Shown one piece after another: positions 1 to 11,471 of a DNA stretch of 64,000 nt (positions are counted from its first letter, which is position 1; each line of letters begins with the position of its first letter). The notes below the pieces were generated by a model. It was not told where the DNA came from. It ran no database searches and saw nothing but the letters and a program-made list of their open reading frames with translations. This DNA comes from Siphonodentalium dalli (lineage: Eukaryota > Mollusca > Scaphopoda > Gadilida > Siphonodentaliidae). The stretch covers positions 69,089,319 through 69,153,318 of the forward strand of contig CP136069.1 of the NCBI GenBank assembly GCA_032622095.1. The letters are read 5' to 3'. A program made the translations under genes and the position numbers.

Positions 1-721
1 TTATACAGTAGCCAAAATGGATTTAGGAAGAATCATTCCATAATTCTAGCTTTGACCGACCTCATAGAAAAAAATAACTGGTACCCTAGACAATCGTGAG
101 CACACAATTGGGGTGTTTCTCGGTTTGTCTAAGCCATTTGATACGATTAATCACAGTATAATGCTAAAAAAACTAGAGAACTATGGATGTCATGGGGTTG
201 CACTGAACTGGTTTTACGATTATCTTACCCATCGAAAACAATGTGTCCAACATGATGGCCACATATCAGAACTCAATGAAATTACATGTGGTGCTCACTG
301 CCCCGCAAGGCTATATCTTAGGGATCTCCTATTTCTAATCTACATGAATGACCTACCTAGTGCATGTAATGATGTCAAACTGATTCGTTTTGCTGATGAC
401 ACAAATTTATTTTGTTCCGATAAAGATATCCACAACCTATTTAACAGAGTTAACATTGAAATGGACTATATGATTCAGTGGTTCGCTGCTAACAAATTGT
501 CTTCGAACATTGATAAAACAAATCATATGCTCTTCACCAACTGTTCAGTACCGGGGTTATTACCAATACTAAATATAAACGACAAGAACATCAATAGAGT
601 AATGAATACTAATGTTTTAAGTGTCACCATTGAAGACAATCTATCTTGGGACAAACACATAAATTCAATATGCTCTAAACTTTCCAGCAATGTCGGAATT
701 CTGAGAAAAATCAGTGACTGA
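1..721 (+). pseudogene. LINE reverse transcriptase, broken
   Basis: The translation shows fingers/palm motifs of a LINE reverse transcriptase. A segment with GFRKNHS sits at 19-39 in frame 1. After a frame change, FLGLSKPFDTINHS starts near 116 (LSKAFDT in active copies), followed by LNWFYDYL, a degraded CGVPQGS box (reads CGAHCPARL), LLFLIYMNDLP and the catalytic FADDTNLF box at about 391-414. The two aspartates of the active site remain, but the frameshift before 113 and the stop at 719 rule out a full protein. It is continuous with the C-terminal fragment at 911. Function in active relatives is target-primed reverse transcription of the element RNA. Confidence 0.88.
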
Positions 722-910
722 TCCTACTATTACATTGAAAACCGTGTATCTATCATTAATCATACCCTACCTGACCTAATGCAATGAAATCTGGAGCTCG
801 TCTACCAAAAACATCTTACTAAAATCAGAAAACTACAGGATAATGCTCTAAAAATTATCTCAAATGGTGCTAGTAATATTTCCACATATTGCAGACAAGC
901 CAAACTGCTA

Positions 911-1357
911 ATGCTTGATGACATTGGGAACATGCAGCTAATTAGATTACTGAATGACCACCATACACATGCACTACCTGATTCCTTATTAAAATTATTC
1001 ACAAATCTAGCAGATATGCATAGCCATAATGCTCGCGCAAAATCAAAAGGTAATCTATATAATGAATTAAAAGGACCAAACCCTCCAAAAACCCAATATC
1101 AATTCTCAAACAGAGTCCGAGAATTATGGAATAGCCTCCCTGAAGATTGCAGATTACGCATTGAAACTAGTATTGACTACCCCAAATATCTAACGATTAC
1201 TTTATCAGTGACTGTTATCATAAATGATCCATATGTGTTAATGACCTTCTATATAATTCAAAATTTATCAAAGAATAATAAAAAAAACTGCCATATTCTT
1301 AGCCTAAATCAACTGAGCTCCACTGGTGATTCAGTCACAACCTTACGGACTCATTAA
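911..1357 (+). pseudogene. LINE RT C-terminal domain
   Basis: The reading frame contains the usual C-terminal signature of L2/CR1-like LINE proteins: MLDDIGNMQLIRLLNDH, then an ARAKS segment, then VRELWNSLPEDCR at roughly residues 68-80. The stretch 722-910, out of frame, still carries a recognisable linker (EIWSS near 787 and ALKIIS near 845). So this is the same ORF as the RT core upstream, split by at least two frameshifts. The stop at 1357 is close to the expected end of the protein, since the 3' UTR follows. The downstream residues after about 1200 look non-coding. Confidence 0.75.
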
Positions 1358-1640
1358 ACTGTCTCATGAATTCAATTAACATATAGCTTTATAGCTTATG
1401 GGCATATCTCCAACATATTATGAAAGGCCTTGTATCCCCACCCTCCCCAACCTACATCTATTCTTCTGCTCTTGCACCCACATGTAGTTTATGTCTCTGT
1501 TATAATTATTGTATTATCGGGCTCTGACCTATAAGCCATGGCTTCCACAGAGCCCCATTACCATATTGTACTATATACACTGATCATCAAATAAAGTCAC
1601 TTGAGTTTGATGTTTGAGTTTGAGTTCAGTTTATGTTGAA

Positions 1641-1897
1641 TAAATTCGCCAGGAGGGACCGTTTCATCTGTAATATATGACCGTGATAAACTCCAGAAAT
1701 ATCACATGTTCGTTTCACATTGGCTGGATTATGTCATCATATGGGTTTACTTTCTGTTGGTCGAACAATATATGCCATGGCAATGGACAAAGTCACGTGC
1801 AGTGTTCGAAAAATGCCCGCTATAGTTTAACGGTGTCAGACCGCGTAACATCGTTGCTAACCTTGGATCGTAATAATCCAAGAGCTGGTAGGAAAGG
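1641..1897. other. unassigned sequence
   Basis: Between the LINE tail and the long inverted-repeat element. I see no coding signal or repeat that recurs elsewhere in the window. Confidence 0.4.
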
Positions 1898-2199
1898 TCC
1901 GAAAGGGTAGCAAGTTGTGACTTAATTGGTTATTAAACATGTTAATTAATCAACTGACAACTAAGTGTTCTATTCTGGTTGTCCAAGTATCTTATCAGGC
2001 GTGACAAATTCATTTTAAATGATACAGTTTGGAATTTTGCCGAAAACTTCTTTTGGGATTCTGGCCATGTTTTTGAAAGAAAATGAGAAGACATTTTAAC
2101 GGAACTGAGAGAAACCTTAATATGTGGCTACTGTGACCCAATAGCATCAAAATTGATCAACTTAATACAGGTTATGTCAAGATGGCAGCCAGGGATTGA

Positions 2200-3765
2200 C
2201 CGTATGGTCAATATGAATACAGGGAGTTATCATATGATAAAGATGATATGATAAGGTGTACAATGAGTGACTATATGGTCATGGGTAGGATGTCCATGAG
2301 TGGCTGAATTGTCATCTGCGAGGTGAATAGGTATATTTGCGAGGTGGATAGGTATACAGGGAGTGCGTGCATGGTTATGTGTGGGTGTACTGGTATACCT
2401 GATGTTGCTATGTGGTGGTTGGTGTGGTTTATGTGTATATCAAGAGTAGCTACAGGGGTTGTTTATGTTAATATGGAGAGACTGTATGGTCATGTGCAGG
2501 ATATACAGGTGTACCTTGGGTGGCTCAATTTCCAGAGATTGGTGTTTATGTATATGTGTGTGTTGTCTGTATGACCATGGGTGGGTGTATGGGTATATAG
2601 GGAGTGAGTTTCGGCTTATGGGTAATCTGTATATTATGTGTACATGGAATTATTGTAGTCATGATTGACGGGTATATGTATACCTGGAGTATAGCTGGAT
2701 GGCCATTGGTGGGCGTGTGTGTAAATGGGGAGTGCCCGCGTATAATGGGTGGGATGTATATATGTGGTGTACGTATGTCATTGGTTGGTAAATAGGTATA
2801 CAGGTAGTAGCTCTACGGTCATGGATATGGTGTATGAATGCACACTACACAGCGAGTAACTGAATTGTCATGTGTGAGGTGTATATGTAAGTCTGGAAGG
2901 TATGAGATGCTGTGTGACCGAGGTTTCTGTATATTTGGAAGGGCTGTGTGGACGTTGATGAGGTGTATATGACACATGGAGTGACTTTATGGTCATGGGT
3001 GGGGTATAAATGTATATTTTAAGTGGCTATATGGCCATGGGTGTGGCGAGTAGGTATACAGGCTGTGAATATGTGGCCAATGATTGTGAATAGGTATATA
3101 TGGAGTGACTGTTTGAACATGAAGGTGTTGAATAAGATACCGAGAGTGACTATATGGTCATGTGTAATGTTTAGCAGTACACCGGGTGTACCTACATGGT
3201 GACCCATGTATGTATGGTCACGTGTGGGGTGTACAGGTATACCCAAGTGTGGCTGTATGGTCATCGGTGAGGTGTTTGTGTATAAAGCTAGTGGCTATAT
3301 GGACATTAGTGAGGTGTAGATGTATACCTGGAGTGTCTATGGTCATGGGTGGGGTGTATGTGTATATCTTGAGTGGCTATATAGCCATGGGTGTGGCGAA
3401 TATGTATACAGGGAGTGACCATAAGGTCAATGGCGAGGTGAATATGCATACCACGAGTGACTTCATGATCATGCATGTGCGGAAAAGTTATTAGGGAGTT
3501 ACTATATGGTCATGTGTTAGGTGTTCGAGTATGCCTGGTGTGCCTGCGTGGTGAGTCATGACTGTATGGTCAAATGTGGAGTGTATGGTTATACACATGT
3601 GTGGCGGTATGATCATGGGTGAGGTGTATGTGTACACACCTCGAGTGGCTATATGGTCACTTGTGGTGTTTATGTATATATTGAGTGACTATATGGTCAT
3701 GGTGGGTTGTACGTGTATACATGGAAGTTGATGGCTATCGCTTATCACAATAGCTATGAATGTGT
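2200..3765 (+). repeat. 42-bp minisatellite, about 37 units
   Basis: Degenerate tandem repeat. A typical unit reads GTATACAGGGAGTGACTATA then TGGTCATGGGTGGGGTGTATGT. The period was counted as 42 bp in the clean section 3320-3490. Because 42 is a multiple of three, several reading frames stay open (for example 2323-2574 and 3186-3494), but their peptides simply repeat the unit and are not genes. Confidence 0.9.
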
Positions 3766-3817
3766 CAATCGATAGAGAGGTCATGTCAGATAGTTCTCAA
3801 ACTTGATGGCGTGTATG

Positions 3818-4114
3818 GTTTAAACATATTTTATTTGCTCAATGCATATAGTATTACATATATACACACGGGCAAAAGGGATGGGATGACAAGTGCTGCC
3901 ACTTACAGTAACACCCTCTCCCTATTGTCAAAACACTCAATATATACAAATTAAACACTGACAAGAGCAAGGAAATATGTTATAACAATATAGCTATGTA
4001 CAAGTTATGACAACTAACAGTATAGAAAGAACTGATGGATTGTTTCACACGTTATGTATGAGAGAAAGAAGATTGATACAACAAGAGAGAGAGAGAGAGG
4101 GGGAGAGAGAGAGA
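3818..4114 (-). mobile_element. insertion flanked by a 13-bp direct repeat
   Basis: The 13-mer GATGGCGTGTATG occurs exactly at 3805-3817 and 4115-4127, bracketing 297 bp. On the minus strand the insert begins with a (TC)n tract (4083-4114) and ends with AATAAA about 12 bp before the boundary, like a short retrotransposed transcript without a clear poly(A). It encodes nothing I recognise. The direct repeat could be a target-site duplication or chance within repetitive DNA. Confidence 0.4.
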
Positions 4115-4115
4115 G
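4083..4115. repeat. (GA)n microsatellite
   Basis: Near-uninterrupted GA dinucleotide run with one GGGG interruption. Confidence 0.95.
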
Positions 4116-4430
4116 ATGGCGTGTATGTACAATGGAGGAAACGGTAAATGTTTTTCCTGACAATATTTGATCAATTTTGATGCTAGTGAGCCAGATTAGC
4201 CACATATTATGGTCCATCTCAGTTCCGTTTGAAAGTTTGCCAATTTCATTTCAAATACACAGCCAGAATCCCAAAATGAAGTTTTCAGCAAAAGTCCATG
4301 CTGCAACCTTTACAATGAATTTGTCATGCCTCATAATGTACTGAGGCGACTAGAATAGCATTTAGTTGTCGGCTGATTAAGTAACATGTTTAAAAACCAA
4401 GTGAGTCACAAATTACTAAATTTTCGGAAC

Positions 4431-5720
4431 AGCAGAGAATAATGTTCGGGATATATGTGAAAACTAAACTTTTTACCAAATTTTGTGGCCATTTTGCAAG
4501 CCATCTTAAGTAATTTGGTCTAAAACACATTAGCGTGACACATTTAAGATATATCAAAAACAATAAACACCATTGCTACCAAAGATAGTTCCATTTTACT
4601 TGAAAACAAATGGTCCAAATGAAAAGTTAATTTTTGCTTAATTTTTGCTGATTTCATGTCAAGTTCATCAGAGAAATCCGATATATCTGGTAATGACAGT
4701 AGTTACATCAGTCCATCATCAGTGTTAGTATTCAATGTATATAATACACATTAGTCTATTTTATACACCAACCACAACTTGTAACCGATTGCATGGCACG
4801 CTGATATCAGTGCAGGACACGCTGGGGCAATATCTACCATTTTCCATTATTTTGCTGCCATTGTGACGTCGATTTCAAGCTAAGACTAAGGTGCCAATTG
4901 TGTATCCATTGAGTTGGAATATTCATAGGTAATGGTATGCCTGACTTACACTGCACATTTCTGCTCATTTCTTGTTGAAATATGACTAGAAATCCAAATG
5001 GTGATTTTTGGTGAAATTTATACCGCGTTCTGTAAAATCAAATTATTGAGTGATCGAAAGGGGCTGGTACCCACAAAATGGCATATATAATTTCTCTAAT
5101 GATGAGTTAACATGAAAAATACAAAATAAAGTCGCAATTCTCAACCAGTTCCAATCAGCAGAAACTAATTTAGAAGATATCAGTGAAAAATAGTTATATT
5201 TTCCACTTCCGTTGGCCATTTTGGTGGCCATCTTGGACGTTGAGTTTCCAAGTTTGCCCTAAAAGGTAGCAGTACGTCTTAGCATCGCAATAATATTTAC
5301 ATTTGTAAACATTTGTCAAGATTTTCTCTGAACAATTTGCATCAAACTGACTTATAGTGCCTCGTTTTAAAAACGGCGGCCATCTAGTCTACACGGCCAC
5401 TTTGTTTTCGTGTTAGCATTGCTTAAAAGTTGAGGGACATAATAAGGAAGAAAATGAGTGGGTGAAATGCAGTTCTGTGGTCGGGGTGCAGGGGTACCAT
5501 ATCAGATCCCAGACTATTATATTTATGTTGTCATCGCCTTGCGTGACCTTCTGACCTCTGGTGACGTCATCAAAGAAAATGTCATATTTTGTTTGCTACC
5601 AGTGGATAGAGTATACAAATACCTACCAAATGACACATCACATGTTAAAATCCAATCATATATATGGTGTATGAGTTCCCCCATCGTAATCGAGAAAAAA
5701 TGGTAACCGAGTAAGGCTAA
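4431..5720. repeat. degenerate repeats with GGCCATTTTGGTGGCCATCT motif
   Basis: No gene seen. The motif GTGGCCATTTTGCAAGCCATC at 4487 recurs as GGCCATTTTGGTGGCCATCT at about 5213 and as GGCGGCCATCTAG near 5376, with AT-rich spacers. The same type of motif is found at 8800-9100, so both tracts probably derive from one old repeat family. Confidence 0.5.
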
Positions 5721-6107
5721 ACTTTGACACAGTAAGTACAATAGGACCCAAAATAGTTTATGTTAACATCGCTTTTCCCGACCAGTACATATTAGGGTAC
5801 ATGAAAATACCAAAGAAGTTAAGTAGTGAGTGCACGAGGGGTCCTACCAGCTCATGAACTACAGAGACAATCATTTCACCGGTGGTCTATTCAGCGAGCA
5901 TTAATGTCACGCAGGGAGAGCTTGACACGATTTGGCGGACTGAAACCAGTTTGTCGGTCAACCAATCAGAAATGCTTTTATATATTTAACTCGGAAACGG
6001 GCCTCAAAAGCCACATACATAATATAATATCGAGCTGGGACCTTCACCTACCGATGAATAAATTAACAAGCAATACGTATTACCAAAGAAATACATTCTC
6101 CGCGTTA

Positions 6108-6235
6108 GTTTTCGAGTTTATGAGGTTCCCTGTCAAAACTTCAAAAAGTTCCCGGATTTTCTACTGGTGGAATTTGATCTCTACGGGCGTTGGCCAGAGT
6201 GGAGATTCATGGCATGATCTAGTAGAAGCTGAAAT
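6108..6235 (+). repeat. partial copy of the 54075-54316 MITE-like repeat
   Basis: The sequence AAACTTCAAAAAGTTCCC, then CTGGTGGAATTTGATCTCTA and GGCATGATCTA, matches the right half and flank of the element at 54075-54316. Homology continues past that element's inverted repeat (GAGATTCATGGCATGATCTA), so the parent repeat is larger than the hairpin. Confidence 0.75.
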
Positions 6236-6820
6236 GTAGCATAACTCACAACGTTTCTCACAATAATTACCTACCCTTTTTTAGGAAATGTTTAATAATG
6301 ACAATATAACCACTATTGTTCAAATGCATCTCAATACCGCATCATTGTAGTACCGTAATTTGCCCCATATCCCGCCCAGGGGTGCACCAGAGGGGAGTCA
6401 AAGGGGCTACAACCCCCTCTCTAGCGCCCATCTCGATGAGTGTTACCCCCCCCCCCCGGTCGAGAAAACCTGCATTGGTCAGCTCGTATATATATATCGT
6501 ATATATAGCCCATGCATACGCCATGCAGGGACATCCTGGTGCCACCCCTGCCCCGTCCCATGGATTAGATAATACCACATGCAGGTAAAATCGTTTTGGT
6601 AATATGCCAATAAAATGGTAATATATTGTAAATAATGTATATATATTGTTAATGCGTGCACTTCACCATTACCTCTGAACCTATGTACTATTTAGGTGAT
6701 GAGAATAAACAATTGGAAAAACTATTTGTGTCAATGTCTAAAATCCCTTGACATGAGTTAAATGCTTTGGGAAATGAATAATTTTCACCTTTCGCCCGAT
6801 GGTATACTATTGATCATAAA
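6236..6820. other. low-complexity spacer with C-run and TA-rich tract
   Basis: No gene seen. Contains a run of about 14 C (6447-6460) and alternating TATA stretches (6487-6508, 6640-6650). Short frames here are on both strands over the same bases and have no recognisable protein features. Confidence 0.5.
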
Positions 6821-7673
6821 TACGAATAGCTAATAGTACATATAGTCGTAAATTATTTCGGAAGGCCCAAAACCTTTCGATGACTGCGAGTCTGTTTGTG
6901 AGAAGATAGTGCCGTTCAAATTTCTTGCCATCCGTATGGTGATATTGTTATGTTTGTTGGTCATGATTATGTTGTATACTTAATTATGTTGTTATCGGGT
7001 CATAGCCAGTTGATGACTCGACAATTGCACAAAAATGTTGCGTGGCCATGCTTGGCTTCTTGAAACCGTAATCGTAACTATATCGATACGGTAAAATAAC
7101 AAGTGTTAGAAAGAACACAAATTATAGCGACGTAGTGTGTCCAATATGCACTTTTCGCACAATTAACGATAACAGTTAATTATTACGAATAGGGTAATAT
7201 GTCACTAGAATCTGTGATCTTTCTATTCGTTGTCGTTTTTCCCTATCCGTTAATTGTTACGATACGCGGTTTTGGATTTTGAACAAAACTCACAAATGCA
7301 TCATATAGTAACACGATCGCAATCGCGATAGTTTCTCAGCTCCTCAATGTGGGAGATGACTCTGAGATCATGTCCTTAATTTGTAGTCGCCATGTGGCCT
7401 TACATTGTATGTATTAGTGTCAATCAAAGCATTCGTCGTCGTGAAACAAGATAATCGTGCGAAACAAAATGCGCTAAGCTATGACCAGATACCAACATAA
7501 TTAAGTACAAAATGATCACGACATGCAAGCAGAACAATAATCACCTTACAGCGAATGGCAAGCACGATGGTCTCGCAGACGGCTAGTACATACATGGTCG
7601 TCAATTCTGCGAAAACGTTTAGTGGACCGTCCGAAAAAATTACAACTACAGATAGGACAGATAGCTATTCGTA
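6821..7673. mobile_element. 853-bp long-TIR element
   Basis: The arms 6821-7012 and 7479-7673 are imperfect inverted copies. TACGAATAGCTA at the left end faces TAGCTATTCGTA at the right. Inside, CTTAATTATGTTG with GGTCATAGC faces GCTATGACC with CAACATAATTAAG. The arms are about 190 bp and the spacer about 470 bp with no ORF. The structure fits a non-autonomous DNA transposon or foldback element. Homology fades beyond the ends, and no target duplication is obvious. Confidence 0.7.
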
Positions 7674-8690
7674 TTAATCGGACATGCATGGCTCATTCGA
7701 ATCCCAAAATTATGTATGCACAATTTGGTAATATGTATCTCAAATCATACCTGCGCAGAAGATTTCCGAACAAATTCGTCCATATATAGCGCTGAAAATT
7801 CGTGTTTTGTTTCAAATAGTTGTCTATAAATTTGATATCGTTTCGCGTGTTTGCCGGTTAACTATTTCAGTCAGCGGCCCGTAAATTGCAACTGCATGTA
7901 AACCACGGAAAGAAAATCTATACATGTCGTTGCTCTGACCGTTTATTGTGCTATACCAAGTTTTGATGATTAAACGAAGAGAAAGTAGTGCGTGTAGTTT
8001 TACAAATTGTTTTCTGTTAAGATAACGCAATACACATTTTCCAGAAGTCGCCCGTTATTCCGTTTCCGATTCCAAAATTGCGATGAATACAAATATCATA
8101 ATATTTTATTTGGACCCAATTATCGTGTTCGAAATTGTATTTTTTTTATGACTCCAATTTGTCTTTCAGGGACGTACAATTTCGATACCGGTGGGATAAA
8201 TAGCGAATATAAACAGCGGGGTGTCTGCAATTTTTTTCCGAACACTAGGCGGGGGTGGGTGGGTGTTTCAGCGGCCCGGCCTACATATTTTTCCTGACCC
8301 TGTAAATTTTTTCCTCGAGTCATTTTTCTTCAAAATAATGGGACAAAAGGTTTTAAGAATGCTTCTATTATGTAATAGGTATGCACTTAACTGTTGGTAT
8401 GGGGTTTGAGTTCACCATGTCCACCATCAGTTAATAATGAGGGATGACACCAAGGGGTAATAAAAAGGTCAGCTTCCTAAATGTTTTCATCAAGGATCTA
8501 TCAATGCACATTGACATGGAACGGCTCAGATTTAAATAGTTCTATTGAAAATCATTTATTCAACCTGATATAAATGAAAACGTAAACACTATAATAGATT
8601 CTTCAAATAAATGTAAACTCTTCGCTGAACCCTTCAAATAAAAATAGACTATACAAAAAACCATAATAAATTAAAACAAAGGTGTTAAAA
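7674..8690. other. unassigned AT-rich sequence
   Basis: No gene seen. CCGAACACTAGGCG at about 8239 recurs inverted near 9337 (CGCCTAGTGTCCGG), bracketing about 1.1 kb, but the match is only about 25 bp and may be incidental. Confidence 0.4.
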
Positions 8691-8699
8691 CAAACTTTG

Positions 8700-9140
8700 A
8701 CCGATTTCAACGATATTCGGTATATGGGTCTAGGATCACCTCTAGATGGGAGCTGTCAAATTTGAATGATTTTTTATGAAAAATATGGCCACTGGCAGCC
8801 ATCTTGGATTTTACTCTTTTACTAATCACCAACCTTCATATGGATCTTCGGTGTGACCTCTCGATTGGTGCCTACCATTTTTTCCGAATTTTGTTTTTAA
8901 GGACTGTCAGCGGCCATCCTCAGGCTGGATTTAACTTTTTGTATGACCAAATCCTTTAGCACACCTTACATGTCACATTTCTCATCCAATCGTCACCAAA
9001 CTTCATATGGATCTTCGAAGTGACCTCTAGATGGGAGCCTCCATTTCTTTCTCAATTTTTTTTAAAACAAAAATGGCCACCAGCAACCATCTTGGATTTC
9101 AAATGTCAATCCATCAGCATACCATACAGCCCACATTTAT
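8700..9140. repeat. degenerate tandem repeat, about 150-165 bp, three units
   Basis: Each unit carries an ATATGGATCTTCG-like block, then GTGACCTCTAGATGGGAGC, then an A-rich spacer and GGCCACCAGCAACCATCTTG. Blocks occur near 8715, 8830 and 8998. The C-terminal motif matches the 4431-5720 tract. Confidence 0.7.
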
Positions 9141-9610
9141 TGGAGAATTGTTTTGAAACTTTACAGTCTTGTTGGTAAATAAAAAGTAGGAATGCCTCTA
9201 TAATCATGATACGGAACATTCATCGGATAAGAAAAGGAAAACTGAAGGGGGTGGATCCCTATCCCAGAATCGGAAAAAAAATTAAATTAGGGGGGGGGGC
9301 GGTGGGTACCCAGAGGGCGGAAAAAATTAAAAATCGCCTAGTGTCCGGAATTTTTCCTGACCCCCCCCCGATATAAAGTGTATTTTTGAGCGCAAACGGC
9401 GATGTTGCTTTAACGACAGACATTATTTGAATCGATGCATGCTGTCACAAGTGAATTTCGGTATGATACACAACTCTGGAAGAGATTGGCAGAGGAGACG
9501 GAGGACATTGGGCACTGAAATGGCTGTCGCTGGTTTGATGTGTCCCGGTTTGGTATACGGTTAACGCCTCTGTATATCATGTCTTGAATCTTTATTCTGG
9601 CTACGCAGAC

Positions 9611-9727
9611 GCTGACCGTAGAGATCATATTTCACCAGTTCAATGCCTGATGACGTTTTTAAGTTATGACCGGGAACATTATAAATTGAAAAATAAAGTA
9701 GGACATTTATTTCTTAGTTAACATAAT
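9611..9727 (+). repeat. MITE-like repeat, left half (split by LINE)
   Basis: CCGTAGAGATCATATTTCACC onward aligns with the left half of the element at 54075-54316 (CCGTAGAGATCATATTCCACC). The repeat breaks at the LINE insertion point and resumes at 14671. The last 15 bp (9713-9727, CTTAGTTAACATAAT) are the target duplication. Confidence 0.8.
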
Positions 9728-10110
9728 TTTTTATTTTTTTTATTTTATTTATTTTTTTATTTATAGAAGTTATTTACACTATATACAATGATGTCATACA
9801 CATATTTATGCAATCAAACACATAATATTAATAATATAGTGACACCACAGGTGGGGCGGTGGGGGTTCTTGCACACTCACCATTCACTCTCCTTGCACAC
9901 CATGCAGTATATCGATCAGTATTTTTAAATAACATAATATACAAAAAGATAAACAAATATAGTCGATTGTCAAAATCATATATAGTAACATTTCGGTCTT
10001 TGTACACATATATAATTAAAACAAAACATGTGTTGGATTGGTAGCTGGTTCCAGTTTCTTGTATTGAGGGTATCTGGGTTTTGTATCATAATTGTTTTTG
10101 ATTGCCTTAT

Positions 10111-10389
10111 TTAGTATGGGTTTAACACTTTTGTCAAAATTCCCCATTCCTCTTGAAATTTCAACAGCCTATCGCCTCTCAAAGCATTGATCTTTTCTAT
10201 ATGAGATCGGCTTACTAATTCGTTCAAGAACGCTTTCAAAGATAATTCAATGGGGTCGAATTTTGTTTTATAAATATAGTACTTTAATATAATTAAAATC
10301 ATGTTTTTTATATTGGCGTTCTTTTCCGACGAAACGCCGAATAATATGTTACATTTTGTAAGTTGAATATCTGGTATGTTGGTGTTCAT
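10111..10389 (-). pseudogene. L1/Tx1-like LINE ORF2, extreme C-terminus
   Basis: Follows the zinc-knuckle-like region of the same ORF and includes NILFGVSSE (compare LLFGIDSD in the second copy at 45796). It is separated from the upstream fragment by a stop or frameshift near 10390-10456. It is inactive as a protein by itself. Confidence 0.7.
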
Positions 10390-10455
10390 CCAGTGTTGGA
10401 CTGTTTTTAAGAAGCGTGATACAATAGGACAGTCAAAGAAGATATGGGATATTGA

Positions 10456-10746
10456 TTATATCATTTGACATCTATTACAGTCACTATTGTTAGTAATTTT
10501 CATTTTCCGGAGTAATTGTTTTGTCGCTAAAATTCTGGTATTTATACGGAACTGGAACCATCGCAACCTGGTGTCAGAAAGTGATTTAAACGGAACAGTG
10601 AATATATGTGTCCATGGTACTTGAATATTGGTATATCCAAGTTCTAATCCCCATTTCTGTATTGAGGAAGGTTTTGTCGTTTTATCAGATATGAGAATGT
10701 CATAAAAATCCTTGCAGCCCCGAATACTTTTTAGAAGCAATGACAA
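10456..10746 (-). pseudogene. L1/Tx1-like LINE ORF2 fragment with CxxC
   Basis: Contains VPWTHIFTVPFKSLSDTRLR and then LRWFQFRINTRILATKQLL, matching LQAFQFQINHNTLVTNVFL in the second copy at 45796-46704, and ends at a CNRC pair, the first half of the C-terminal CCHC-like motif. A stop cuts it off from the next fragment. Confidence 0.8.
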
Positions 10747-10757
10747 CTGCCCTGGAA

Positions 10758-11402
10758 TCAGGGGGCTTGGTTTTTTGATAGCGTTTGGTCGAGCATTTGT
10801 GACAGCTTGATCAACTGTTTTTTGATACTATGGATTGTAATGAAATTTGTCGATATATCATAAATTGTTTTCATCATAGCTACAGTTGGGAGTTCGTTGT
10901 TGTCTGAAATAAGATCATTCACATATATCACCCCTTTTTGCTTCCATTCCTGTATATCAATTGAATGCTGGTTTACTTTAATATTATCGTTATTCCATAT
11001 AGTATTTGAGTTTAGGTATGAGTATTTACTGGGCAGCTTTTTGAGTAAATTTGTCCAAGCCGTTATGACGTCACGCCAAAATGGGTTTATGAATGTACCC
11101 TTGATCGATTCGATGTATTTTGGACCGTATGTGAGGAATAGTGGATCAGATAATATGTCGGGTGCAATACTTATCCACTTGGCGCGTTTTGTGATTAATC
11201 TCCTGAGCCAGGTTATTTTTAGGGCTTCGATAAATTCTTTAATTTTTGTCATCTTTAGGCCGCCTTGTTGGTAATCTTTACACAGTTGTGAACGTTTAAT
11301 TCGGGGTTTGGCAAAGATTGAAATAGATGGACTAATTTTGGAATTATTACAGATTTGATGATTACAATGCGACCTAGTGGAGTCAAGGACCTGTGTTTCC
11401 AT
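10758..11402 (-). pseudogene. L1/Tx1-like LINE ORF2 thumb/C-terminal fragment
   Basis: 214 residues. Recognisable blocks: RIKRSQLCKDYQQGGLKM at about residues 33-50, FIEALKITWLRRLI, KWISIAPDI, then INPFWRDVITAWTNLL. The overlapping frame 11255-11467 carries LTPLGRIVIIKSVIIPKL and HLFQSLPNP. The alternation between two frames shows at least one frameshift near 11300. In intact relatives this region follows the RT active site and aids RNA binding. The start codon is arbitrary, since the true ORF began upstream. Confidence 0.88.
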
Positions 11403-11471
11403 TTTTCAATTCCGGTTTTCAGTTCGATAAGTTTGTTTTCAAAATTGAGGTTATTCAGTTGCGACAAATCT
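11255..11471 (-). pseudogene. L1/Tx1-like LINE ORF2 segment next to insertion
   Basis: Encodes DLSQLNNLNFENKLIELK and then WKHRSLTPLGRIVIIKS. It abuts the left end of the nested DNA element. If the element and one copy of the 5-bp duplication are removed, the frame joins in phase to the segment at 14518-14653, which supports the insertion model. Confidence 0.85.

Larger units (their letters stand above)
1..1640 (+). mobile_element. LINE (L2/CR1/jockey-like) 3' fragment
   Basis: This is the 3' part of a non-LTR retrotransposon. The reverse-transcriptase core, a C-terminal region, a 3' UTR and a short repeated tail follow each other in order. The 3' UTR has an 8-bp stem (GGGCTCTG at 1519-1526 pairing with CAGAGCCC at 1548-1555) around the palindrome AGCCATGGCT. 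An AATAAA lies near 1590 and a TTTGA-type repeat tail runs about 1602-1626. Such hairpins and short tandem tails are typical 3' ends of L2/CR1-type LINEs. The left end is cut by the window edge. Clade assignment is by eye. Confidence 0.85.
1898..4430. mobile_element. long inverted-repeat element enclosing a minisatellite
   Basis: Two arms of about 263 bp, 1898-2160 and 4167-4430, are imperfect reverse complements. Shared blocks include AGCATCAAAATTGATCAA (left 2143-2160), CCAGAATCCCAAAA, AATGAATTTGTCA and TTAGTTGTC. Between the arms lie a 42-bp minisatellite and an inserted segment. No transposase-like ORF is present. Foldback-type elements combine long inverted arms with tandem repeats, so this could be a non-autonomous element of that kind, but I cannot name a superfamily or find a target duplication. 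Confidence 0.7.

Noticed and set aside
2323-3494. Series of open frames in 2323-3494
   Set aside because: Products of the 42-bp minisatellite, whose unit length is a multiple of three.
5826-6239. 137-residue frame as a host gene
   Set aside because: Its last third lies in a dispersed MITE-like fragment (6108-6235) and no domain is recognisable.
8226-9358. TIR element between CCGAACACTAGGCG and CGCCTAGTGTCCGG
   Set aside because: Match is only about 25 bp, flanks do not agree, and the interval holds unrelated repeats.
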